A DNA stretch of 64,000 nt from JAWXBA01 sp048499805. Its GTDB lineage: Bacteria; Gemmatimonadota; Gemmatimonadetes; Gemmatimonadales; GWC2-71-9. Shown piece after piece: positions 27,411 to 34,546 of this stretch. How positions within the stretch are numbered: position 1 is the stretch's first letter; the number at the start of each line of letters is the position of its first letter. Below the pieces are notes generated by a model. That model was given only the letters and a program-made list of their open reading frames with translations. It was not told the DNA's origin and searched no databases. The DNA lies in assembly GCA_048499805.1 (NCBI GenBank), contig JASNZF010000003.1:124001-188000 (forward strand). Direction: 5' to 3'. The position numbers and the translations under genes are program-made.

Positions 27411-28019
27411 ATGACTGGCTCCGACGATGCCCTGCGCGCCCTCCTTCTTGAAAACATCCAGCCCGCCAGGGGGCGCCAGGGGTGGCACGGCGGCGCGACT
27501 CCGGTCGGCGCGGTGCGCGGGATGTCGGTCGAGACCGCCCTCTGGCGCCCCGCCCCGGACCGGAAGTGCATCTGGGAATTGATGCTGCACATCGCCTACT
27601 GGAAATACGCCGTGCGCCGGCGGCTGGAAGGCGGCAGGGCCCCGCGGTTTCCGCGGAGCCCCGCCAATTTTCCCGCGCTGCCCGATCCCGCCGATCAGGC
27701 CGCGTGGGACGCCGACCGGGCCCTGCTCCAGGCGGAGCACGAACGCCTGCTCGCCGTCGTGGCCGTGATTCCGCCCGCTCGGTACACCCGCCGCGTACAG
27801 TCCGGCAAGCGCTGGAGCATCGGCGAGCTGATCGTCGGCATTGCCCAGCACGACGCCTGGCACACCGGGCAGATCGTGATGCTGAAGCGGATGGCTACGC
27901 CGCCACCGCCGCTTCCTTCACCAGCTGCACATCGATCGACAGCTTCACCTTCTCGCCCACCAGGATCCCACCCGTCTCGAGCGCCTGGTTCCAGGTCAGC
28001 CCGAACTCGGTCCGGTTGA
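27411..28019 (+). CDS. DinB family metal-dependent protein with run-on C-terminus
   Basis: DinB/YfiT-like four-helix protein. The expected metal histidines are in HIAYWKYAV and HDAWHTGQ, the latter closing the last helix with IVMLKRM. A normal DinB would stop here (about residue 160), but the frame runs on for ~40 Pro/Ser/Arg-rich residues across the 3' end of the convergent yceI gene (125 bases shared). The tail is probably read-through of an antisense region after loss of the original stop. The family includes bacillithiol and mycothiol transferases; no substrate can be named. Only 12 bases separate it from the GxxExxY gene. Confidence 0.78.
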   Translation: MTGSDDALRALLLENIQPARGRQGWHGGATPVGAVRGMSVETALWRPAPDRKCIWELMLHIAYWKYAVRRRLEGGRAPRFPRSPANFPALPDPADQAAWDADRALLQAEHERLLAVVAVIPPARYTRRVQSGKRWSIGELIVGIAQHDAWHTGQIVMLKRMATPPPPLPSPAAHRSTASPSRPPGSHPSRAPGSRSARTRSG

Positions 28020-28422
28020 TCGTGCCCGTGGCGGTAAAGCCGAGCTTGGTGTTGCCCCACGGATCCTTCATCTCGCCGTTGGACTCGACCTCGAGCGTGA
28101 CCGGCCTGGTGGTGCCGCGGATGGTCAAGTCGCCGGCCAGCAGGCCGCCCTTCTCGATGGTGCCCTCGACCAGGGTACCGGTGAAGGTCATCTCCGGGTG
28201 ATTGGCCACGTCGAAGAAGTCGGCCGAGCGGAGGTGGTCGTCGCGCTGGGCGACACCGGTGTCGATGGTCGCGACGGGGATGGTCACCGAGACGGTGGGC
28301 CGGTCGGCCGGGGTCACGGCGCCGCTCACGTCTTTGAAGCTGCCGCGCACCGTCGAGATCATCATGTGCTTGACGCCGAACTCGACGCTGGTGTGGGCGG
28401 GGTCGATCTGCCAGGTGGTCAT
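27895..28422 (-). CDS. YceI family lipid-binding protein, cytoplasmic form
   Basis: A 175-residue YceI-domain lipocalin-like protein, complete from WQIDPAHTSVEFGVKHMM through HPEMTFTGT and GDLTIRGTTRPVTLEVE to FGLTWNQALETGGILVGE. The fold binds long isoprenoid or amide lipids. No signal peptide is present, unlike E. coli YceI, so it stays in the cytoplasm. AAGGAGCAGG before the ATG is a strong ribosome site. Upstream is a consensus promoter in a very AT-rich island with a palindrome, suggesting high but repressible expression. Its 3' end overlaps the DinB frame on the other strand. Confidence 0.9.
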   Translation of the reverse strand: MTTWQIDPAHTSVEFGVKHMMISTVRGSFKDVSGAVTPADRPTVSVTIPVATIDTGVAQRDDHLRSADFFDVANHPEMTFTGTLVEGTIEKGGLLAGDLTIRGTTRPVTLEVESNGEMKDPWGNTKLGFTATGTINRTEFGLTWNQALETGGILVGEKVKLSIDVQLVKEAAVAA

Positions 28423-28473
28423 TGCCTGCTCCTTGGGGAAGGTTTTCGCCAGCGGTTACGCTGACCAATCTAT

Positions 28474-28515
28474 TATTGATAGATCAATTATATATCAATC
28501 CATCAAATTTGTCAA
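28474..28515 (-). promoter_or_regulatory. Consensus sigma-70 promoter and operator of yceI-family gene
   Basis: On the minus strand TTGACA (28515-28510) and TATAAT (28492-28487) are both exact consensus and are spaced by exactly 17 bases. Just downstream lies the palindrome ATTGAT-AG-ATCAAT (28474-28487 area), followed by a leader of about 55 bases. The 60 bases 28461-28520 contain only 17 G or C. The palindrome resembles MarR-type operators, but no marR gene is adjacent in this window. Confidence 0.8.
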
Positions 28516-28603
28516 CAACGCGGCCAAGGTGCCGATGGACTACCGGGCCTAGCGCCCATATCTTATGTAATGCCAACTGTTTACGGCTTGCACTGGCGGT
28601 GAC

Positions 28604-29230
28604 ATGAAGGCGCTGATGGTGCATGGAATGGGGCGAAGCCCAGCCTCGATGGCTCTCCTGGCCGCTCGGCTGGGGCGGGCTGGGGTCCAGTCACGGTTCT
28701 TCGGCTACCTCCCTGCTGCCCGCTCCTTCGAGGCGATTGCCGATCGGCTCGCCCGGCGGCTGGAGGCGCTGGCCATGGAGGGCGACTATCTGGTGATTGG
28801 CCACTCGCTCGGTGGGCTGCTGCTCAGGGCCGCACTCGATCGCCTCGGGCCCACCGTCCGGCGTCCCAGCCACCTCTTCATGTTGGCCACCCCCAATCGT
28901 TCCCCCAGGTTGGCCAGGCGACTCCACCGCAACCCTCTCTACCGGTGGTACACCGGCGATGCCGGCCAGCTGCTCGCCAGTCCGGAGCGGATTGGCGCGA
29001 TTCCCCACCCAGCGGTTCCGTACACCCTGATCGCCGGAGTCTCGGGCCGCCGAGGGAAGGGGAGCCCCTTCGCGGATGAGCCCAATGATTGGATTGTGTC
29101 GTTGGGAGAAGTACGCTTGTCGGAGGGTGATGAGGTGGTCACCCTGCCGGTGGGTCACACCTTCCTGATGAACTACCGTGAGGTGGCAGAGGTGATCCTG
29201 GAGCGCATTCGTGCGCCCAACCTGCGCTGA
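28604..29230 (+). CDS. Alpha/beta hydrolase, lipase-like
   Basis: A 208-residue cytoplasmic alpha/beta hydrolase. Opening strand KALMVHGMGRSP, nucleophile elbow GHSLGG, an acidic residue in EPNDWIVS and the histidine in PVGHTFLMN give the Ser-Asp-His triad in order. It resembles the PGAP1/lipase-3-like or putative esterase group that acts on lipid or protein-bound esters. No signal peptide. It is encoded just after the yceI promoter region and in the opposite direction; the leader from 28520 to 28603 has no clear promoter. Confidence 0.82.
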   Translation: MKALMVHGMGRSPASMALLAARLGRAGVQSRFFGYLPAARSFEAIADRLARRLEALAMEGDYLVIGHSLGGLLLRAALDRLGPTVRRPSHLFMLATPNRSPRLARRLHRNPLYRWYTGDAGQLLASPERIGAIPHPAVPYTLIAGVSGRRGKGSPFADEPNDWIVSLGEVRLSEGDEVVTLPVGHTFLMNYREVAEVILERIRAPNLR

Positions 29231-29264
29231 GCATCGCAAGGGTCACTGACGGTGACCGCTGCCT

Positions 29265-30347
29265 GTGTCGTTCTCCTTGTCGCGAGGCACCGATGGCCAA
29301 GTCCGATCAGCCGCGGGCCGCAGGGCGGGGGCAGGGTTTCCGGTGTGCGGGAATCGTCTCGTGAGCTGGTCCCGGTGCGGCGCCACGATCGGTGTGCTGG
29401 CCCAGTTCCTGTCGGGGCAGTTGGCTGCCCAGGCGGTCGGGGCGGTGCGCGGCGTGGTGCGTGATGATGAGGGGACCGTGGTCCGGGGCGCCGAGCTGCG
29501 ACTCTCCCCGGCGCGGCTCAGCACCTTCGCCAACCAGGACGGCGCGTTCCGGTTCGACAGCCTGGCGCCGGGGAGCTACCTCCTCCTGGCGCGCTCACCC
29601 GGCCACGAGCCGGTGCGGGTTTCGTTTCAGCTGGGGGACGGCGTCCGCATCATGAACGTGACGTTGCGCCGGATGCCGCAGCTCCTCGACAGCCTGCTCG
29701 TGGTCGAGGTGCGCCGGGGGCTGTATGGGGTGGTGAGCGACTCGGCGCTGCGGCCGATCACCGGAGCCACCGTCACCATCCACGGGGACCGCCAGTCCCT
29801 CGCCTCGGATTCCGCCGGCCGGTTTGCGTTTCCGGACCTGCTCCCGGGTTCCTACGGCGTCACCATCGCGTACCCGGGGCAGGCCACCCGGAACAAGGTG
29901 GTGACGGTTCCCGAGCGTGGCGCCACCGAGCTTGCGATCCAACTCCTGCCGGTCGTTCCCGGGCAGCCCCGCATTCCCTTCGCCTCGACCGCCATGCGCG
30001 ACCTCGGCACCCGGCTGGCCTGGGGGACGCGCTCGGATATCGTCGGTGGCGAGGAACTCCGCCGGTATGCGGGGTACAGCCTGTGTGACGTGCCAAGGAT
30101 GTGGCGCATGTTCCAGGACAACCGGGTGATCGTGATCGAGAACGGCACCAGGGTACTGCGCGGTGTGTCCCTCTGCGACCTCGTGACCGACGAGCTGGAG
30201 CTGGTGGAATGGGGGGTGAACTGTGAAGATATTTCGTGGGGCGTCGAGATGCTGCTTGGCTCCGAGTGCGACGGCCCCCGGGCGGTCTGGGACAGTCGCC
30301 GTGGCGTGTACGGCACCTGGGTCATGGTCTGGACGCGGGCGGGGTGA
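29265..30347 (+). CDS. Exported carboxypeptidase-regulatory-like domain protein
   Basis: About 360 residues from GTG 29265, or 328 from GTG 29361, which gives a better signal peptide (SWSRCGATIGVLAQFLSG, ending AAQA). Two tandem carboxypeptidase-regulatory-like (CarboxypepD_reg) beta-sandwich domains follow: VRGVVRDDEGTVVRGAEL and GVVSDSALRPITGATVTI, each ending in PGSY. The C-terminal third resembles a TonB plug (LRRYAGYSLCDVPRMWR) but no barrel follows, so it is a stand-alone surface or periplasmic protein. Four late cysteines could pair. The same architecture occurs widely in Gemmatimonadota. Confidence 0.72.
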   Translation: MSFSLSRGTDGQVRSAAGRRAGAGFPVCGNRLVSWSRCGATIGVLAQFLSGQLAAQAVGAVRGVVRDDEGTVVRGAELRLSPARLSTFANQDGAFRFDSLAPGSYLLLARSPGHEPVRVSFQLGDGVRIMNVTLRRMPQLLDSLLVVEVRRGLYGVVSDSALRPITGATVTIHGDRQSLASDSAGRFAFPDLLPGSYGVTIAYPGQATRNKVVTVPERGATELAIQLLPVVPGQPRIPFASTAMRDLGTRLAWGTRSDIVGGEELRRYAGYSLCDVPRMWRMFQDNRVIVIENGTRVLRGVSLCDLVTDELELVEWGVNCEDISWGVEMLLGSECDGPRAVWDSRRGVYGTWVMVWTRAG

Positions 30348-30371
30348 TCCCAAGGACTCACCGCTGACCCA

Positions 30372-30413
30372 GTTCCCGACTCCCCATTCCCTATTCCCCG
30401 TTCCCTATCCCCC
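30372..30413 (+). repeat. Degenerate heptamers (ATTCCCC type), about six units
   Basis: Six consecutive 7-base units related to ATTCCCC, ending only a few bases before the next start codon. Related runs lie at about 24308-24335 and 47906-47937, again right before a gene start. Confidence 0.7.
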
Positions 30414-30419
30414 TCCGGC

Positions 30420-30854
30420 ATGCCCTCCCTCGACGACCTCGTCTCTCGCTTCCTGGCCCGCACCCTGCCGAAGGTGGAGTGGACCCATGCCGCCCACCTT
30501 CGGGTCGGCACCTGGCATGTCTACCACCACGGCCTTGGGCAGGCGATGGTCCTGCTCCGGGAGCGCATTGCCCGGTACAACGAGTCGGTCGGAGGAGCGA
30601 ACACCGATACCGACGGTTACCACGACACGATCACCTGGCTGTACCTGGTGCTGATCGACGACCTGATCCGTAGGAAGGGGAACGGGCGGCCGCTCGAGGA
30701 GCTGGCCGACCTGGCGGCGGCAGAGTTCGATGATCGGCAGTTGCCCTACCGCTACTACACCAAGGCCCACCTGATGTCGGTCGCGGCTCGGCGCGGGATC
30801 GTGGAGCCGGATCTGCAGCCGCTGCCGGGAGCGTGGCCACGCAGGTCAGGTTGA
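30420..30854 (+). CDS. Conserved hypothetical protein, 144 residues
   Basis: A soluble helical protein with the phrases VEWTHAAHLRVGTWHV, RERIARYNESVGGANTDTDGYHDTIT and RYYTKAHLMS. This arrangement recurs in many bacterial genomes as an unnamed family, with conserved His, Asn, Asp and Tyr residues that could form a small active site, but no function is known to me. A heptamer run lies just before the ATG. It is followed by a palindromic repeat element. Confidence 0.65.
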   Translation: MPSLDDLVSRFLARTLPKVEWTHAAHLRVGTWHVYHHGLGQAMVLLRERIARYNESVGGANTDTDGYHDTITWLYLVLIDDLIRRKGNGRPLEELADLAAAEFDDRQLPYRYYTKAHLMSVAARRGIVEPDLQPLPGAWPRRSG

Positions 30855-30867
30855 GGTGCCGCGGCGT

Positions 30868-31047
30868 GTCATCCCGAGCGGAGCGAGGGATCTTGTCTGC
30901 TCATGTCCGGACATGCGCACACGCAGCAAGTGCCGAATCCCAAGAGCAAGATCCCTCGCTTCACTCGGGATGACGTTCCTTGTGACGCGCAGATCATAGC
31001 TTCCCCCTGCCCCCCTGCCCCCCTGCCCCCCTGCCCCCCTGCCCCCC
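30868..31047. repeat. Long inverted repeat (module B relative) and TGCCCCCC octamer array
   Basis: Arms 30868-30895 and 30947-30974 pair over 28 bases with two mismatches around a ~50-base loop, like a small miniature element. The right arm and following ~35 bases also occur in module B at 32900-32950 and 47780-47830. Five copies of the octamer TGCCCCCC follow at 31008-31047. Confidence 0.75.
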
Positions 31048-31062
31048 CCCCGCCCCCTCCCC

Positions 31063-31093
31063 TTGCCACCCCCCTTCCGCCGAGCGTAGCGTA
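31063..31093 (+). promoter_or_regulatory. Putative promoter of truncated Uma2 gene
   Basis: TTGCCA at 31063-31068 with a C-rich spacer ending CCGCCGAGCG, a TAGCGT-like -10 and ATG exactly 24 bases after the first hexamer, as at the other two Uma2 genes. Confidence 0.45.
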
Positions 31094-31512
31094 TGGTCAT
31101 GCCCGCCACGAGGACCTGGACCCGCGAGGAGGTGCTCGCGCTGCCCGGGGACCTGGACCTCCGGTCACCGAACCTGGTCCAGCCCGACCTCTTTGTCGGG
31201 GCGATGGTGGACGGGCGCGAGCCGGTGGAGTGGGAGGAGTTCGGGATTCCGATTCTTGTGGTCGAGGTCCTCTCTCCCTCGACGGCGCAGTACGACCGGG
31301 TCAAGAAGCGGCGGCTCTACCAGCGGGTCGGGGTGCCGGTGTACTGGGTCGTAGACCTCGACGCTCGGCTGGTGGAGGTCTGGACGCCGGAGAGCGACCG
31401 GCCAGTGATCGTGGATGGACAATTGGAGTGGCAGCCGGTTCCAGAGCTGCCGCCGCTGGAGCTGGATCTGCCCGCGTATTTCGGGCGGGTGTGGGGTGGG
31501 CATCAGGACTGA
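31093..31512 (+). CDS. Uma2 family protein with internal N-terminal deletion
   Basis: A 139-residue Uma2 relative, nearly identical to the copy at 42458. The start WTREEVLALP matches the normal first helix, but the frame then jumps straight to DLDLRSPNLVQPDLFV. About 50 residues of the fold, including the ELVDGEL-type strand seen in the 4640 gene, are missing. The nuclease end is intact: PILVVEVLSPSTAQYDR and VGVPVYWVVDLDARLVEVWTP. The protein may be inactive or a dimer-forming variant. Both truncated copies share the same deletion, so it predates their duplication. A propeller gene follows after 31 bases. Confidence 0.8.
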   Translation: MVMPATRTWTREEVLALPGDLDLRSPNLVQPDLFVGAMVDGREPVEWEEFGIPILVVEVLSPSTAQYDRVKKRRLYQRVGVPVYWVVDLDARLVEVWTPESDRPVIVDGQLEWQPVPELPPLELDLPAYFGRVWGGHQD

Positions 31513-31543
31513 TCACCGCCAGAATGCAGCCACGGAGCCGCTT

Positions 31544-32731
31544 GTGATTCCCTCCCGCCTAATCAGCCCCGTTTCTCTCACAGCTCTCCTTCTTGCGTGC
31601 GCTGGGGGCGCCGAGCGTTCTGGCCTCACAGTCGACCTCGCCACCTGGACCCTCTCCGCCGAACCGGTCGAGATCCTTGGGGACGACGGCACCGCCGACC
31701 GGATGTTCAGCGGGATCCAGGTCGCTCGCCTTCCCGACGGACAGCTGCTCGTGGCCGAGCGGGGCACCAAGGAACTCAGGCTCTTTCGAGACGGTGTGCT
31801 CACGGCGCGGCTCAGCCGAGACGGGGATGGGCCCGGGGAACTGCGCGACCTCTCCCGCATCGCCGTGGCCGGCGACACGATCGTGGTGATCCCGCTGCCG
31901 ATGGTCTCGCGCGAGGTGTCTACCTTCACTGCCGTCGGCGGGTTCGTGAGCCGCCGCCGCCTCCGCGCTCCAGCCGGCGGCCCGGCGGTCACGCCGATCG
32001 CGCTCCTCGCCAGCGGCGAGTTCCTGGTTGAGGAAGGGCGCGGCTTCCGCGCCTTCAACGAGGTGCCGCCGCTCGGCGTGCCGATGCCCGATTCGGTGAC
32101 GGTCGGCCTGCTGCGCCAGCCGGCGTCCGATACCGCCGGGGTGTACCTGCCGCTGGCACGCGTGGCCCGGGGGAGCATGGTGGCCCACCGGGTGGAGGGA
32201 ACGCCGATCCCCTTTTCGATGGCTCGCGTGTCACTCGCCCCCACCAGTCTCTGGACCGCGTCCGGGGATCTGGCCTGGATTGCCGATGGTGCCACCGGCA
32301 CGCTGCGCGCCTTCAACGGGGCAGGGGGGGAGGTCGTGAACGTTACCCTCCCCGTCACCACTCGGCCTCTGGATGCGGCCACTGTTCAGCGATCCCGCAG
32401 CATGGAACTCGCTCGGGCCCGGACCGCCATCGACACCGCCGCCGCCATGGCGAGCCATGAGTCGGCAGTGCTCCCCGCGATCCTTCCGGTGCTGGACGGG
32501 ATCATGGCGGGCCATGGCGGCGAAGTGTGGGTCCGGCTGTTCCAGCTGGAGGCGGGCCCCACCAGCGAGTACCTGGTGGTGGACCGCGCGGGCCAGGCGG
32601 TGGCCACGATAGCAGTCCCCACCGATCTCACGATTCACCAGGTTGGCGCCGATTTCGTGCTGGGCGTGCGGCGGGATGCCGACGGAGTGGAGACGGTGGT
32701 GGAATACCGATTGGATCGGGGCGGCCGGTAG
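31544..32731 (+). CDS. Six-bladed beta-propeller lipoprotein (paralogue of 46165)
   Basis: About 395 residues. GTG 31544 is chosen: CGGAG lies upstream, and the product begins with a lipoprotein signal peptide ending ALLLAC. The mature part opens DLATWTLSAEPVEILGDDGT and has the family mark RDGDGPGEL, with a final VGADFVLGVRRDADGVETV. It is very close to the gene at 46165 over the whole length, and both share the CACGGAGCCG leader and the 3' palindromic modules, so they arose by a segmental duplication. Role unknown; likely an outer-surface or periplasmic binding protein. Confidence 0.85.
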   Translation: MIPSRLISPVSLTALLLACAGGAERSGLTVDLATWTLSAEPVEILGDDGTADRMFSGIQVARLPDGQLLVAERGTKELRLFRDGVLTARLSRDGDGPGELRDLSRIAVAGDTIVVIPLPMVSREVSTFTAVGGFVSRRRLRAPAGGPAVTPIALLASGEFLVEEGRGFRAFNEVPPLGVPMPDSVTVGLLRQPASDTAGVYLPLARVARGSMVAHRVEGTPIPFSMARVSLAPTSLWTASGDLAWIADGATGTLRAFNGAGGEVVNVTLPVTTRPLDAATVQRSRSMELARARTAIDTAAAMASHESAVLPAILPVLDGIMAGHGGEVWVRLFQLEAGPTSEYLVVDRAGQAVATIAVPTDLTIHQVGADFVLGVRRDADGVETVVEYRLDRGGR

Positions 32732-32746
32732 CATTCCGGGGTAGAG

Positions 32747-32974
32747 AGGCCCGCGCTGCGCGCGGGCATTCATGGGGGGGTCGATGCGCGTAGGGGCGCG
32801 CCGGAGGCGCGCCCCTACCTCGGACGCTGAGGACCTCGTGAAGACCAGCCGCCTGTCCGTGTCGGGCGTGGCGCCGGCGTCGGAGCCCCGAGGGAAAGGT
32901 CCCTCGCTTCGCTCGGGATGACACTCCTTGTGACGCTCGGATCATAGCTTCCGCCTGCCCGCCTGCCCGCCTGA
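32747..32974. repeat. Palindromic modules A and B plus octamer run (copy 2)
   Basis: Module A holds two hairpins: CCGCGCTGCGCGCGG and a GGGGCGCGCC/GGCGCGCCCC stem (32791-32818). Module B (32819-32950) follows, ending in the CCCTCGCTTCGCTCGGG hairpin. The same A-B order occurs at 47627-47830, and A alone at 47361-47440. Octamers GCCCGCCT (32954-32971) close the region at the barrel gene's stop. Confidence 0.75.
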
Positions 32975-34546
32975 TCAGAACCGCACGCTCACACTCACGA
33001 GCACCTGATCCCCCGCCGCTCCGTCGCCGCGTTCCCTGGATCCCGACAGCAACAGGTACATCGCCCGGCCCACAGCGACATCGAGGTCCGCCCCAACCCA
33101 GGTGGTCTGCCGCCGTGCCAGGTCGAGGGTGGCGACCTCGGATCGGCGCCCGCCGTTGAGCTCGATGCCCAGGGCCTGCCCCGGGCGCACCCCGGCGCTC
33201 ACCGTGCCGAGCCAGCCATTCCCGCGCGAGGTGCCGTACCGGGTGTATCGGCTCCGGACGGAGAACTGTTGCGTGGTGAGTCGCTCGAGCGCGAGCGACC
33301 CGGTCGTGGAGTGGCTGTGGGCGGTCGAATCAGGACCACCGAGCGCGGCGCGACCATCCAGCCCCAGGCGCAGGTGGGGGCCGGCGCGGACGCTTGCGCC
33401 GGTCCAGACCCCTTGCCGGAAGCTGTCGTCAAACGACTGCTCCGGGTTGGCGCGATCGCGGTAGAGCCGCACCCGGCGCCTGGTGTCGAGTCCGGCATTC
33501 ACCGCGAGAGCCTGGGTGGGACGGGCGTTCACGCTGACGAAGCTGCTCGTCAGGGCGAAGGCGGGCTCGCCGGCCTCCTGTTTCCAGCCCCGGTTGAGGT
33601 CGGCCTCCTGCGCCGCGAAGATGGTCAGCCCCGGGGTGCTCAGGGAGGCCTGCGCAAAGACGAACTCCCGGTTCACCTCGCCGGCCTGGTAGGAGCCGAC
33701 TCCGCCGGTGGCGATGCTCCAGCGGGCCGAACCGCCAGGTGGACTGCGCAATTCCAGGAATGCGCCATAGTCACGGATATCGGACGAGTAGCCCATCGAC
33801 CCCTGGTCCGGTTCGGAGCCGCCGAAGATCCCGACCCCGAACTGCCGACCCTGGGCCTCCACCAGCAGGCCGTCGAACAGGCTGAGCGAGGAGACCGGCG
33901 CCAGATACTGGCGACCGACTGCCACGCGCCAGGGGTGGTTCGGGCTGCGCAACAACAGCGCCGCCTGGTAGACGGCGGTGCGGGTATCACGAGTGGTCGT
34001 CCCGTCGGCCCTGGTCACATAGCTCTGCCGAGCCCGGACATCCATTGTCATGCCGAAGCCCGTCCCTCCGGGTTGGGACAGGTCGAGCCGGAGGTCGAGC
34101 GCTGGCTGGCTGAAGCCGCCCTCCCCTTCCGCCGGAGCGAGCATGAGGTACCGGACGCCGATCCGGCCACGCAGGCGGATCCCTGGGGGGCTGGCAGAGG
34201 TCCGTGCGGCGGCACCGGCGCTCCGCGGTGCCGTCGAGGTCGCGGCCGGGCGGTTCGGCAGATACTCCACGGTGTCGCCCACCGCGACCAGCGCGGCGGC
34301 CCCCTCCGGAATGCGGCATGCGGCGCGGTGCGACGCAAGGTCGGTGACGATGAGGGTGACCGTCCGGGCGCCGCTGCGCACCACGAACGTCTCCATCCCG
34401 ACGGCCAGCCCCTCCTCCCGGCCCGCGTCGAGGTAGGCCACCCCCCCCGAGATGTAGGTGATGGTCGCCCGCGCTGGGGTGGCCTGGGCCGCGCCTGGGC
34501 CGGCCACGACTGCGCTGAGCGCGAGAGCGAGGGCGATCGCCCTCAA
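32975..34546 (-). CDS. Outer-membrane beta-barrel protein of the cytochrome operon
   Basis: A 523-residue exported protein. TTG 34546 overlaps the stop of the 43-heme cytochrome gene (TTGA) and yields a good signal peptide (MRAIALALALSAVVAGPGAAQA). A short domain of ~90 residues (ITYISGGVAYLDAGREEGLAVGM) resembles a FlgT-C/anchor-like fold; the rest has around 20 alternating amphipathic strands and ends in VSVSVRF, a classic barrel C-terminus with final Phe. As the last gene of the operon it is well placed to act as a porin sheath for the multiheme cytochromes, like MtrB/PioB, though I see no sequence motif shared with those. Confidence 0.75.
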   Translation of the reverse strand: MRAIALALALSAVVAGPGAAQATPARATITYISGGVAYLDAGREEGLAVGMETFVVRSGARTVTLIVTDLASHRAACRIPEGAAALVAVGDTVEYLPNRPAATSTAPRSAGAAARTSASPPGIRLRGRIGVRYLMLAPAEGEGGFSQPALDLRLDLSQPGGTGFGMTMDVRARQSYVTRADGTTTRDTRTAVYQAALLLRSPNHPWRVAVGRQYLAPVSSLSLFDGLLVEAQGRQFGVGIFGGSEPDQGSMGYSSDIRDYGAFLELRSPPGGSARWSIATGGVGSYQAGEVNREFVFAQASLSTPGLTIFAAQEADLNRGWKQEAGEPAFALTSSFVSVNARPTQALAVNAGLDTRRRVRLYRDRANPEQSFDDSFRQGVWTGASVRAGPHLRLGLDGRAALGGPDSTAHSHSTTGSLALERLTTQQFSVRSRYTRYGTSRGNGWLGTVSAGVRPGQALGIELNGGRRSEVATLDLARRQTTWVGADLDVAVGRAMYLLLSGSRERGDGAAGDQVLVSVSVRF

